DNA of 64,000 nt from Reichenbachiella ulvae. Its GTDB lineage: Bacteria; Bacteroidota; Bacteroidia; Cytophagales; Cyclobacteriaceae. This document shows positions 37,722 through 46,730 of the stretch, piece after piece (within the stretch, counting starts at the first letter, position 1; the number at the start of each line of letters is the position of its first letter). Both the position numbers and the translations under genes were made by a program. Location: contig NZ_JAOYOD010000001.1 of assembly GCF_025833875.1 (NCBI RefSeq), positions 1,364,001 through 1,428,000 of the forward strand. The letters run 5' to 3'. The notes under the pieces are model-generated. The model saw only the letters and a program-made list of their open reading frames with translations. It had not been told where the DNA came from and made no database searches.

Positions 37722-39335
37722 TTAAACCATCTCTTCTACCAAAAGAGATTTCTTGTCAGGAGTTTCTATAATCTCCTTTATGTCTATTTCTGCTACTATA
37801 TGGTCAGACCTTATTTTCCAATAGGAATAAAACGCCAATACAGACAATCCTAGCCAAAACAGGTCTATAAACAACACCTGATTCATGCCATTTTCAAAGG
37901 CTATCCATATCCAATTTCCGCTCACTATTCCATTGGTCATTGGAATCAAAAATCCGATAAGGCTACCACTGAGCAAGCAATATTTGTTAGTGAAAGCAAT
38001 ATCTCTTTTGATAATGAAGAAGGCACTGAGGATCAACCATGGAATGAAATAAAAAGTATAAATTGTATCTATGCCCCCTCCAAAGATTTGGACGAAATGA
38101 AAAGACAATGCAGTCACAGGGAACATACTCAGGCAAACGGCCATGTAAACCTGAGCTACCCATAGATTGAACCTACGCCTGCGTTCTGGAGTTTTTTTCT
38201 TGTCTCGGGCTACCAACCAAATCATAACTCCAGACAATATCACAAAGCATGAGACTATACCCAATAGGAAAGAAATAATCCTCAGAGGATATCCTCCATA
38301 GTCTCCAAAATGAAGACGGTAGAGAGAATTCTTCACCCCTTCCAGATAAGATGCAGCAGCCATAGGGCTTTGCTCCTCCACAATCTCACCAGTAGCCACC
38401 TTATATATTCGCTTTCCAGGCCCGGTAAACTGCTGATTCCAGTTCATTTGCCCTTCGATAGACACATGCATATTTTGGTCTCCATAGTTGAAGATGTGGA
38501 GATGATTGAACTCGAAACCCGGCCAATCTGCTTCAGTTGCTGCGACCAGTTGATTCAAATGAAAATCACTTTCTAAATCCTGATAAGCGTACTCATAGTG
38601 CGGTTCTCCATACCCCAAATCATCGAAAAGCTTTTTCTGATCTCCATCGTAAAGTACAAATACGCTCGGCGCTATCAATACCGCCTTGATCATGAAAAAG
38701 GCGCCTGTAACAGCATAGACAAACTGAAAAGGTAATCCAATCGTACCCAGAACAGTATGTCCATCGGTCCACATCGTTTTTAATTTGGCCCAGGGGCGGA
38801 ACAGAAAGAAGTTACTAATGATCTTATCCCAATGCACCAGTACACCGGTGATCAATGCGAACAGAAAAAACAAAGCAGTAAAGCCAGACAGATGATAACC
38901 GAATGGATGGGGTATCTGAGCAAAAAAGTGAAGTCGATAGAGAAACTCCCCCAGCGAATAGGAATCTGCATAGCTCGTACTCTCCTGTGTTTCTGTGTCT
39001 AAATAAAAGAAACTTCCTTTCTTGGCCTCATCCGCAGCAGTAGAATCATTGGATGCCTCCAAATTGACTCCTATCCTTCTTTCTCTGTAGTGCTTGCCAA
39101 TGGACAAATTTCTTCCCTTGAGGTCATAACGTAGAGCCAGTGAATCCAAAGCTAGATCAAGGTCCATATCGATAGCTTCAGTTTGTGCCACAGTATGTCC
39201 CTTTTGCCAGTTGACAATTTCATCTCTGAAAAACGAAAAGGATCCAGCAAAGAATATGACAAACAACAAAGCGGAGATGACTATCCCACTAATCGTATGT
39301 AGATGAAAGAGTACGTTGTATTTTCTATTGTCCAT
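37722..39335 (-). CDS. PepSY-domain membrane protein of a metal/siderophore uptake operon
   Basis: A 537-residue inner-membrane protein with a PepSY-associated TM architecture. The first helix is at about 11-31, then a long periplasmic part (35-145), helices at about 150-170 (FTALFFLFALITGVLVHW) and 200-222, another periplasmic stretch with YKVATGEIV, and four or five helices from 345 to 515. In related clusters such proteins sit beside siderophore receptors and are thought to help reduce or release iron in the periplasm. It overlaps the DUF3649-like gene by one base and closes a six-gene leftward operon. Biochemical role inferred from the family. Confidence 0.85.
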   Translation of the reverse strand: MDNRKYNVLFHLHTISGIVISALLFVIFFAGSFSFFRDEIVNWQKGHTVAQTEAIDMDLDLALDSLALRYDLKGRNLSIGKHYRERRIGVNLEASNDSTAADEAKKGSFFYLDTETQESTSYADSYSLGEFLYRLHFFAQIPHPFGYHLSGFTALFFLFALITGVLVHWDKIISNFFLFRPWAKLKTMWTDGHTVLGTIGLPFQFVYAVTGAFFMIKAVLIAPSVFVLYDGDQKKLFDDLGYGEPHYEYAYQDLESDFHLNQLVAATEADWPGFEFNHLHIFNYGDQNMHVSIEGQMNWNQQFTGPGKRIYKVATGEIVEEQSPMAAASYLEGVKNSLYRLHFGDYGGYPLRIISFLLGIVSCFVILSGVMIWLVARDKKKTPERRRRFNLWVAQVYMAVCLSMFPVTALSFHFVQIFGGGIDTIYTFYFIPWLILSAFFIIKRDIAFTNKYCLLSGSLIGFLIPMTNGIVSGNWIWIAFENGMNQVLFIDLFWLGLSVLAFYSYWKIRSDHIVAEIDIKEIIETPDKKSLLVEEMV

Positions 39336-39634
39336 TAGATGCTCGGGTTAAGATTTTGTCCCAGATAAATCACAGCTGCACAGAGAGCAGATAGTAGCAG
39401 ATATAGACCCCAAACTTTCCAGCCATTTCGTGCTAGAAAAGCCACGATCATAAGCGCTACCCACATAATAAAACCTGTAAATGTAGAAGTGATCATTACG
39501 GTCGTTTTGTCCATCCAGGTCGCTGCTGCCAAATGAAGTGACATGGTCAATATGTATCCACCCAGGATGGCCGCTGTGATTTTAGCTATACGCTGATGAA
39601 TGGATTTAGTGAGGTATTTCTTATTGGCAGGCAT
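39335..39634 (-). CDS. DUF3649-like small membrane protein
   Basis: A 99-residue protein with three hydrophobic segments (about 17-38, 44-66, 72-92). The pattern IHQRIAKITAAILGGYILTMSLHLAAA followed by FLARNGWKVWG matches DUF3649 proteins, which accompany PepSY and DUF3325 proteins next to siderophore receptors in other phyla. Function unknown; a helper of iron uptake is likely by linkage. It shares one base with the PepSY gene and lies 3 bp after the DUF3325-like gene. Confidence 0.7.
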   Translation of the reverse strand: MPANKKYLTKSIHQRIAKITAAILGGYILTMSLHLAAATWMDKTTVMITSTFTGFIMWVALMIVAFLARNGWKVWGLYLLLSALCAAVIYLGQNLNPSI

Positions 39635-39637
39635 GGC

Positions 39638-39970
39638 TCATAGGTAGAATAGTTCCGAAAAAAGTGAAAGCAAAAACAAGACAGACAAATGCTTGATCGT
39701 AAAAACTCTAATAGGACTTAAAATCACAATTAAACTGCCCCATGTCATCAATACCACGAAAAAAGTCAGTACACCCGCTGCGACACCCCAAAGTATGATC
39801 GCCAGAGACAAAGCAATAAATAGCAACATAATCGATAGGCTTTTGGTCTTGGTTTCATTGTAATAAAACCATCTCTCAATTTTCAAAAACCGAGTAGGCA
39901 CAGCACGTTTAGATGTGTGATACACGATATAAAAAGCCATACCAATGAGTGCTATCGTCAATGTTGCCAT
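39638..39970 (-). CDS. DUF3325-like small membrane protein
   Basis: A 110-residue membrane protein with three or four helices (about 2-18, 44-62, 64-85, 94-110). The order, an early short helix, a basic loop (KRAVPTRFLK), then LSLAIILWGVAAGVLTFFVVLMTWGSL, agrees with DUF3325 proteins of iron-uptake clusters. Similarity is weak because of low-complexity hydrophobic content, and the call leans on its neighbours DUF3649 and PepSY. It begins 7 bp after the DUF4198 gene. Confidence 0.6.
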   Translation of the reverse strand: MATLTIALIGMAFYIVYHTSKRAVPTRFLKIERWFYYNETKTKSLSIMLLFIALSLAIILWGVAAGVLTFFVVLMTWGSLIVILSPIRVFTIKHLSVLFLLSLFSELFYL

Positions 39971-39977
39971 AGTGTTG

Positions 39978-40697
39978 TTAGTTGTTAATGCAATAGGTCA
40001 CACAGTTCCAAACAAACTCATAGTCTTCGCCACGGAACTGTCCAGGGACCTCTTCTTTTTTGGTCACCCCTACGATGTACTTGGTACTCCACGGTAAGGT
40101 GAAGGTGACAAAACCCTCTTTGTCCGTATAAATCTCTTTTTTCCATTGGTCTGAGATAAAAACCGACACTTCACTCTCAGCTAAAGGTTTACCTAAGAAT
40201 GAAAGTTGTAACTTCACTGTGTCATCGTCTGATGGCACTCGCTGAATGGATAAGCCGCTTTCATTCTGATCAGCTGTTAGGCTAGCTTCTCCACCCACAT
40301 TGATTTCTGCCATGGCATGGTAGTGCGTTTTGAATATCCCAAAATCGTATTGCGAATAGTCTACCACATCGATCTGATCATTGTCCAGGATGACAGTGAA
40401 GGTTCCTTCAGTTTGAGGCGTATATCTGGCTAGATAGTACTTGTCACGTGCTTCTGTAGTCAATACTTGCTTTTTACCTGCAGGATCTACCACCCAAAGC
40501 TGGAAATCCTTCATTTTATCAAATGACTCTCCTCCTACCTCTTCGTATACGCCATAGTTGTATTCTCCAAAGTAGACTTTGATCTCCTGCGTCACGCCTT
40601 GTTTTCCGGTTGCTTCCGTTTCGATCCACATAAAATGGGCAAATGAGATCTGGCAAACGCCAATCATCAAGGCCATACTTAAAATGATTCTCTTCAT
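39978..40697 (-). CDS. DUF4198 periplasmic protein (metal uptake-associated)
   Basis: A 239-residue exported protein, signal peptide about 1-20 (cleavage after SFA, leaving HFMWIET). DUF4198 proteins begin with this AHxxW-type mature end, a potential metal-binding N-terminus, and contain two immunoglobulin-like strands sets; here KVYFGEYNYGVYEEVGG and LSFLGKPLAESEVSVFISD are visible. The C-terminus has two Cys (CVTYC), which may be extra metal ligands. The family is found with nickel, cobalt and iron receptors. It follows the DUF4374 gene by 64 bp across a hairpin (40719-40746). Confidence 0.8.
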   Translation of the reverse strand: MKRIILSMALMIGVCQISFAHFMWIETEATGKQGVTQEIKVYFGEYNYGVYEEVGGESFDKMKDFQLWVVDPAGKKQVLTTEARDKYYLARYTPQTEGTFTVILDNDQIDVVDYSQYDFGIFKTHYHAMAEINVGGEASLTADQNESGLSIQRVPSDDDTVKLQLSFLGKPLAESEVSVFISDQWKKEIYTDKEGFVTFTLPWSTKYIVGVTKKEEVPGQFRGEDYEFVWNCVTYCINN

Positions 40698-40718
40698 TTT
40701 TATCTTTTAAATATTAAA

Positions 40719-40746
40719 ACCCAGAGCGAGGACTTTCGCTCCGGGT
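40719..40746 (-). terminator. Intra-operon hairpin between DUF4374 and DUF4198 genes
   Basis: An 11-bp stem with one G-U pair: ACCCAGAGCGA at 40719-40729 and TCGCTCCGGGT at 40736-40746, 6-nt loop, followed leftward by TTTTAATATTT. It may be a leaky terminator or an mRNA-stability element giving the first two genes higher expression than the rest. Confidence 0.6.
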
Positions 40747-40761
40747 CAAGAACTATATCAA

Positions 40762-42000
40762 TTAATCTTTAAGCACTGCGAAACCTTTGGCCCAATTGCC
40801 ATTGATCTTGGCTCCCTTAACAGCAGTAGCTGTCTGCGGATCGATCTCATAGATATGTGCTTCATCTGCCGTACTGACATTGACATACACCTTACCATCG
40901 TACACCAGATTGGCCATGCCCCATTCACCACCATGAGCAGGAATATCCAACTTTGTGATGCTTTGGTTTTCAAGGTCAACTATGGCCATTTCACAAATGG
41001 CCAGTTCAGCTTCTATGTTAGGACCATAGGTAGCCCATTTGTAATCAGGATTGGTGTCGTCTTCCTTCGCCATTCTAACCACCGCTTTTCCATTTCCAGC
41101 ATACACCACATTGTTCAACTTATATCCCCCACTCTTTTCTTCAAAATTGAAGAAGTAGTCGCTATCAAACTCTGTTGAACCACTGATGATTCTCAAGAAG
41201 CCAGATGGGTTATCCGGAGTAGGCAGAAATCCATTGGCAAGAGCTGAAGTAGAATAGGTGTATAAGTCACCACCTTCAGTCTCCAGGATCGCTCTTTCAC
41301 CCGAATAAACACCAATATCTGTGGTTCGGTCATCTGTGATGATCTTTTCGAATTCTAGTTCTGGGTAAGAATAAACTGCTACTCTCGCCTGATTAGAATT
41401 AGGTGTAGCAAAGGCGGGAACATCCTCCAATTCGCCAGCACCCATGAGGTAATAGGACACGAAGAATTTATTGCCCTGAACAACCATACCTGTAGGCCAA
41501 GCCACCAGGCCTTCTTCCTGTCTTTCATCGATTTTACTGCTTACCTTTCTGGTGATAGACATACTTTCCAGATCGATAAAGTAGAATACTCGAGGCTCAA
41601 ACCCAGAACGTGTCACTCCTACTGCAATCGCGGTTTTATCATCCACCTCAGTCATACCATAGATACCCAGTTCCGTTACCAAAGAACCCACTTCAGTAAA
41701 GACTGTATCTACCATTCTATAGCCAGTGGTCAAGTTATCGCTGGTATATCCACAGGCCAACATCGTATTTCCCATTTGGTAAAAGGACATCCATGCAGGC
41801 TGCTCTACCCCTGTACCGATAGGAGAAATCACTCCAGTGCTAAGGTCATCCACCCCAACAATAACATCTGTTCCTGACTCAGCTTCTACCCCTACAAAAA
41901 AGGCTGAATTGATGGACCCACCATCATCTTCTATGCACGAAGTAAAAGTTAGACCTGCGGCAATCACGCCCACTATGATTTGTAATAATTGCTTTTTCAT
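40762..42000 (-). CDS. DUF4374 lipoprotein (beta-propeller-like)
   Basis: A 412-residue protein with lipoprotein leader (GLTFTSC, Cys22). The body is made of repeated beta-blades (FFVGVEAESGTDVIVGVDDL, KWATYGPNIEAELAICEMAIVDLENQ), as in DUF4374 proteins, which always lie beside TonB receptors for siderophores or metals in Bacteroidota. It is probably a surface or periplasmic binding partner of the receptor. It starts 11 bp after the receptor's stop, the closest pair in the operon. No metal-ligand cluster is obvious. Confidence 0.85.
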   Translation of the reverse strand: MKKQLLQIIVGVIAAGLTFTSCIEDDGGSINSAFFVGVEAESGTDVIVGVDDLSTGVISPIGTGVEQPAWMSFYQMGNTMLACGYTSDNLTTGYRMVDTVFTEVGSLVTELGIYGMTEVDDKTAIAVGVTRSGFEPRVFYFIDLESMSITRKVSSKIDERQEEGLVAWPTGMVVQGNKFFVSYYLMGAGELEDVPAFATPNSNQARVAVYSYPELEFEKIITDDRTTDIGVYSGERAILETEGGDLYTYSTSALANGFLPTPDNPSGFLRIISGSTEFDSDYFFNFEEKSGGYKLNNVVYAGNGKAVVRMAKEDDTNPDYKWATYGPNIEAELAICEMAIVDLENQSITKLDIPAHGGEWGMANLVYDGKVYVNVSTADEAHIYEIDPQTATAVKGAKINGNWAKGFAVLKD

Positions 42001-42011
42001 TTATGATAATC

Positions 42012-44363
42012 TTATGGATTGTTACTTAAAAAATATCTTAGTTTCAGATTGAAAGACCTACCTGGATTCTGCTGATTGAAATTATCCATCACCTTAGCAT
42101 CCAGAACATTAGACACCAAAAAGGACAAATTATAACGACCATTCTGAGCACTGTAGGTCAATTGAATATCATTGGTTAGACGAGAAGGAATGGTAGACTT
42201 TCCTTGAGACGCCACACTCGGCCATTTGAGATAAAAATCATGCACATAGCGATTGATATTCATCAGTGTCAATTGATTTGCCTGACTGAATACATTCTGG
42301 ACGCTGTAGCTGATAATCAGATTTCCAAACAGAAAAGGTTCGTTTGGCAATCGATCTTGATAGAGTGCACTTTCCTCATCATTGTTTCTTAGGTCCAGGT
42401 AAGTTCCTCCTAGTCCTATATTCAGCTTTTCACGCCATGAATAGTTAAAAGCCAAATCCACACCAGAGGCCAAAACGCTCTTGTCATTGACATAATAGCT
42501 GCGGTTCATACGAGGTTCGAATCGAATGTAGTCCTGTGAATTCCTCACAAACAAATTCACTTCTGCTACATAGCCATTGAGTTTGGCCTTACTGCTATTG
42601 ATTCTAACACCAAGATTGTAGTTATCACTAATCTCAGGAATCAGTTCAGGGTTAGGAATGGTACTGACTCCATCTCCATACATCTCCAGAGACTCAGGGA
42701 AGCGATTGGCTCTCTCATATGAGGCTTTTATTTGGAGACCCGGGTGGATAAAAAAAGTACTGGCCAATCCAAAACCTGTTTTGTTATTGCGTGTATCGAA
42801 GGAATTAATCTCATCTTCACTGTAGGAAGAATTGTTGGACTGCAGATGATAAAAGTACTGCTTGGCAAAAATTGTGGTACTCAGTCTGTCGTCTAATGCC
42901 TTGTTGGTGTAGGCCGCACCCATCACCTGTTTGTTCATCGTATTGGGCGTGCTAAACTGGGTATTGTTCTGTGGTTGGAATTCGTCACTTCCAACTAGCT
43001 CCAGGCGATTGAGGGAGTAGTTAAGTGAGACATTGTGGTGAGGATTGATTTCATATTCCGCATTCAGGTTCGCCAATACGTTTTTTCGATTCAGAAAGAA
43101 ATGGGATTTTCTACCCAACTCACCTGTAGTCGGATGGGCATCTTCGATGAAGCTGCCGTCCCAGCTGTATTTGTAGGTACTGATATCTGTCTTTTCCTGA
43201 TTGGCATCTGAGTACACCACATAGCTCCTTACATTCAGGTTTCGAATGCCCAGATTCTTCTTACGATAAGAAAAGTTAACAATCTTAATATCAGACTGAT
43301 TAGTCGCCTCACCTACCGGAAATGATGAAGTGCCTGTAGCAAATGGATCTTGCTGCAATTCTTTATAGTTATCAGAAAAAACTACACCTATCATCAGCTC
43401 ATCTGCCCAACTTTTATCCATCAGCCCACCTTCTGCCCATATCATTCTTGAGTCATATGCATCATGAAAGCGTGTCACTTCACTGTAGTTGTCATCAAGT
43501 TTTCCTGATTCTTCGTCGAGCAAACGGATATCTATCGGGTAGTCATTATCAGAATGATTGTAGAAGGATTTGACTCTGAAAGTTAGACCAGTCTTGGGTT
43601 CGTGCCACTGTCCGTTGATCGCTGCGATATGGGTATTGAAAGAACCCAAAGAATAAGAAACATCTAGAAAGTTGACAGGACGAGAATCGGTAACAATATT
43701 GATAGAACCACCTAGTGCATCTGAAGACAGGTGAATAGGTACAGCTCCTTTATATATCTCAATGCTACTGATCAGATTAGCAGGGAAGTTGTTGAGGCTA
43801 AGTGATGACCCAAAGTAATCCATGGGGATTCCATTGATGAAGGTTCGTACGCGATTTCCCGATAGCCCATTGAGAGACAAATTGAAATTGGAGCCCATTC
43901 CACCATTTTGGCGGATATTGATACCGGATACACGGTTGAGAATTTGATTTACATCTGCACTAGAATTCTTCAGCTTTTTGGCTTCCACTACAGATACTGC
44001 GTAGGCCTGTTCCCGAATCAGGGTGGCTTCAGATTTTCCTGTTACGACTACCTCTTCCAGGCTTGTACTACTTTCTGTCAATTGAACCCTCAATGGTGAA
44101 ACATTTCCATTGACCACTTCTATGACTGTTTCTTTCGGATCAAACCCAATAGCAGAGACTCTGAGCTTATATTTCCCATCCTTAAGGTTGAGCAATTGAA
44201 ACTTTCCATCTATGTCTGCCGCTGTTCCCTTACCTGAATCTGTAAGCAAAATAGTGGCTCCTGGTAAAGCCTGACCCTGACCATCTCTCACAACACCTGA
44301 AAGGGTCTGTGCCATGAGATGGGCCTGACAGCATAGTAGTACAAACAGAAGTGAGATTCGCAT
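42012..44363 (-). CDS. TonB-dependent receptor of a metal/siderophore uptake operon
   Basis: A 783-residue outer-membrane receptor. Signal peptide 1-18 (CCQAHLMAQ), carboxypeptidase-regulatory-like domain about 20-105 (SGVVRDGQGQALPGATILL), the TonB-box region LEEVVVTGKSE at about 103, plug to about 235 (NGLSGNRVRTFINGIPMDYFG, EIYKGAVPIHLSSDALGGSINIVTD), then barrel to a final LKLRYFLSNNP. Neighbours DUF4374, DUF4198, DUF3325, DUF3649 and PepSY point to iron-siderophore or another metal complex rather than glycans. Three dyad elements lie 60-125 bp upstream of the start, possibly its operator. The exact ligand is unknown. Confidence 0.88.
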   Translation of the reverse strand: MRISLLFVLLCCQAHLMAQTLSGVVRDGQGQALPGATILLTDSGKGTAADIDGKFQLLNLKDGKYKLRVSAIGFDPKETVIEVVNGNVSPLRVQLTESSTSLEEVVVTGKSEATLIREQAYAVSVVEAKKLKNSSADVNQILNRVSGINIRQNGGMGSNFNLSLNGLSGNRVRTFINGIPMDYFGSSLSLNNFPANLISSIEIYKGAVPIHLSSDALGGSINIVTDSRPVNFLDVSYSLGSFNTHIAAINGQWHEPKTGLTFRVKSFYNHSDNDYPIDIRLLDEESGKLDDNYSEVTRFHDAYDSRMIWAEGGLMDKSWADELMIGVVFSDNYKELQQDPFATGTSSFPVGEATNQSDIKIVNFSYRKKNLGIRNLNVRSYVVYSDANQEKTDISTYKYSWDGSFIEDAHPTTGELGRKSHFFLNRKNVLANLNAEYEINPHHNVSLNYSLNRLELVGSDEFQPQNNTQFSTPNTMNKQVMGAAYTNKALDDRLSTTIFAKQYFYHLQSNNSSYSEDEINSFDTRNNKTGFGLASTFFIHPGLQIKASYERANRFPESLEMYGDGVSTIPNPELIPEISDNYNLGVRINSSKAKLNGYVAEVNLFVRNSQDYIRFEPRMNRSYYVNDKSVLASGVDLAFNYSWREKLNIGLGGTYLDLRNNDEESALYQDRLPNEPFLFGNLIISYSVQNVFSQANQLTLMNINRYVHDFYLKWPSVASQGKSTIPSRLTNDIQLTYSAQNGRYNLSFLVSNVLDAKVMDNFNQQNPGRSFNLKLRYFLSNNP

Positions 44364-44426
44364 TATTATTATTTAGACTGATTACAAATAGAATGCAAAT
44401 CTATGCTCGCAAGGAAGCAAGTACAA

Positions 44427-44489
44427 TCACTAGCCATAGTGAAATACAACTCACTACTCCTAGCTATACATCATCACTACTTATAGTGA
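44427..44489. promoter_or_regulatory. Three dyad elements (TCACTA-N4-TAGTGA) upstream of the metal receptor
   Basis: Copies at 44427-44442 (perfect), 44451-44466 (right half TAGCTA, imperfect) and 44474-44489 (perfect); start-to-start spacing 24 and 23 bp. They lie in the leader of the leftward receptor gene. The form (6-bp arms, 4-bp spacer) suits a dimeric repressor; it does not resemble a Fur box. Regulator unknown. Confidence 0.6.
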
Positions 44490-44509
44490 CTGACCTTAAT
44501 AATTGAGAA

Positions 44510-45364
44510 TTAAGCTAAATTCTGAGGATGATAGATCAACTGCAGCATCTTAAAAAGGTCTGCATGTTTTCTCTCTAATAAATGAGGGCGCTTGAAGTAA
44601 TATTCTGAAATGACAGCAAAAAACTCAGAATCAGAGGTCGCGCCATAGGGATCAATGTCTGATTCATTCTCTCGAATTTTTTGCATTTCTTTATGAACCA
44701 ATTTGGTCCAGGGGTTTACCTTTTCTTTGGGAAGAAACAATTCGGGGATGCCATCCACTTCACCATCTGATTTGTCTAGCAAATGAGCAAACTCATGAAA
44801 GCCCACGTGGGATTTATTCGTTTTGTTATCAAAACCATAGTAGAGCGCTTTTTTTGACAGTAACATGACGCGATCCATATGGCCACCACTCCCTACCATA
44901 CCCAGAATTCTCGAATCCTCTCCTACTCGATAGTTTTCATCAAAGTTCCCAGAGTAAACAAGTACCTCTTGCAAGCGGCCATATTCCCACTGCGGTAGGT
45001 CCCAAAAAGGAATCACTGAACTGGCAGCCACCAGTACTCGACATTCATCATCCATTTCGAAATCAACACCCGTCACTTCAATAGTGCTCAAAAACAAAGC
45101 TATGCGATGCTCAAACACCATTTTCTCACCTACAGTTAGCTCTTTGTAGAATTGAACCTTATCCTGTAGTATAGGCCTCCAGACATCCAGGAAAACGGGA
45201 CTGTCTTTATCCTTGAACAATAGGTAGCCCAATGAAGCCACAGCAATTAAAGAGAGGGCAAACGCACCTAAATCATCCTGATGACGCCAGGCACCCACCC
45301 CAAGCATCGCTGCTACAAAAAGTGAAAGGCCAAAGAATAATTTTAGTGTGAATCGATTGCTCAT
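44510..45364 (-). CDS. mtfA: MtfA-like zinc peptidase
   Basis: A 284-residue protein with two membrane helices at the start (about 6-24, 33-51) and an MtfA-type gluzincin domain. Motif HEFAH (His190, Glu191, His194) with the downstream DPYGATSDSEFFAVISEYYF, where the Glu is the third ligand. MtfA in E. coli is soluble and binds the glucose repressor Mlc; membrane-anchored versions with N-terminal helices are common in Bacteroidota and their substrates are not known. It begins 110 bp from the pectate lyase end and is separate from the receptor operon. Confidence 0.85.
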   Translation of the reverse strand: MSNRFTLKLFFGLSLFVAAMLGVGAWRHQDDLGAFALSLIAVASLGYLLFKDKDSPVFLDVWRPILQDKVQFYKELTVGEKMVFEHRIALFLSTIEVTGVDFEMDDECRVLVAASSVIPFWDLPQWEYGRLQEVLVYSGNFDENYRVGEDSRILGMVGSGGHMDRVMLLSKKALYYGFDNKTNKSHVGFHEFAHLLDKSDGEVDGIPELFLPKEKVNPWTKLVHKEMQKIRENESDIDPYGATSDSEFFAVISEYYFKRPHLLERKHADLFKMLQLIYHPQNLA

Positions 45365-45474
45365 GCTGGATCAAATATACGATCTATTTTATCTTCCATT
45401 ACATACAAATCGACGTTTATGAGATAATGAATAGGATTTAAATGACTAATTACCGCTTCCAATCCAGCTCATGG

Positions 45475-46626
45475 TTAAAGTCCATTTCTTTCTTTCCACT
45501 TGGGGTAGTCTTTGCTAAGCAACTTTTCCGGCCAATAGCCATACCAGGCATAGCCGCCTCTTCTTTCTGGGTTCACTTCTGCCAGAGAATACACTTTAGT
45601 ACTATCTCTGCGACACATAAAGGGCACATTATCTTCAATCTGATAAAAGCGCGACCATATGCGTGCAGCTGTAGAATCCACCACTACCTTTCTATCCACA
45701 TCCAGGTTTTGGCCGGGATAGGTATCTGCAGGAATGGGTATGTCCTCCACTCTGATATTGTACAAGGCCGATGCTTCAAGCCATTGCACCCCCGACTCGA
45801 TCGAAATTATCACTTCCTCATTCGGGTTAGGAATCCTCATCAGAAACCTTAAGATTTCAACAGACTCCCTGGAAACTACAGAGGGCAATTCAAATGAACG
45901 ACCTTTAACAGGCTTAAAGTCCTCGTGGCTGTGCTGCTGACACCATCCTTTTCGAACACCATCCACTACGATCTGACAATTCAGAGTAGTTTCGATAGCT
46001 CTGTCTAGCGCTGAATCCAGTTGCTGACGAAGCGCTGCATCCAACCAATCGTAGTAGGGCTCCCTCAACCGGATATCAAGGAGCAAATCCATGATTCCAT
46101 TGGTGACATTGTCATTGTATGTGATGGCATCTACATCCCATCCTCGCCAGCCCCCACTGGCATTCTGGGTCTCCAATATGTAATTCAATCCCTTAACTAC
46201 GCTTTCCTTATAGCTCTCCTTTTCAGTATTGGCATACATACGAGCCAGAAAATCTATTTGAGAATGCGTATTGTCATTATCGAAAGTGCTCTGATTCTGT
46301 CTTTCCTTAAGAGTGGCCTTAAGCGAATCAACATCGATAATAGCCAGCCAATCCATGTTTTTGGGCCAGCCTCCATCGGAGTTTTGATACTTGACGAAAT
46401 TGTCAGCTATGGATTCAAAATCATCTTCCGCCAGACGCTCATACGCAAAATTGGTGGCAAACAACTCCCAATGATGGATCCCATCTGCAAAAGCTGATAA
46501 ATCCACCTTAATGGTTTGATCCGAATGGATGGATTTACTTTCAGTTTTGTCTTTTTTGGATTCGCAGGCTATGATCACCAGCCATAAAACCATCAGTTTA
46601 ACAATTGAAGAGTAGGTGTAATTCAT
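45475..46626 (-). CDS. Pectate lyase, polysaccharide lyase family 10
   Basis: A 383-residue exported protein with a lipoprotein leader (LVIIAC, Cys at 21). The PL10 signature is clear: NSDGGWPKNMDWLA near 93, TFDNDNTHSQIDFLARMYA, ETQNASGGWRGWDVDAITYND and the late WSRFYQIEDNVPFMCRRDSTKVYSL with EVNPERRGGYAWYG. These enzymes cleave polygalacturonate by beta-elimination with Ca. No binding module is attached and no other pectin genes are adjacent, so it may serve scavenging of plant or algal material. Monocistronic, followed at distance by the MtfA-like gene. Confidence 0.9.
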   Translation of the reverse strand: MNYTYSSIVKLMVLWLVIIACESKKDKTESKSIHSDQTIKVDLSAFADGIHHWELFATNFAYERLAEDDFESIADNFVKYQNSDGGWPKNMDWLAIIDVDSLKATLKERQNQSTFDNDNTHSQIDFLARMYANTEKESYKESVVKGLNYILETQNASGGWRGWDVDAITYNDNVTNGIMDLLLDIRLREPYYDWLDAALRQQLDSALDRAIETTLNCQIVVDGVRKGWCQQHSHEDFKPVKGRSFELPSVVSRESVEILRFLMRIPNPNEEVIISIESGVQWLEASALYNIRVEDIPIPADTYPGQNLDVDRKVVVDSTAARIWSRFYQIEDNVPFMCRRDSTKVYSLAEVNPERRGGYAWYGYWPEKLLSKDYPKWKERNGL

Positions 46627-46730
46627 CGATTTTCCATCTTTAGTATCAAAGCTTCAATTTAAATTCTCTGACAAGAATACACTCTTCTATTTTGAACAAA
46701 AGCCTAACAGCTAGTGTGAATCAATATGAT

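Noticed and set aside
44364..44509. Fur box before the metal receptor
   Set aside because: No GATAATGATAATC-like 19-mer is present; the visible dyads have different arms and spacing.
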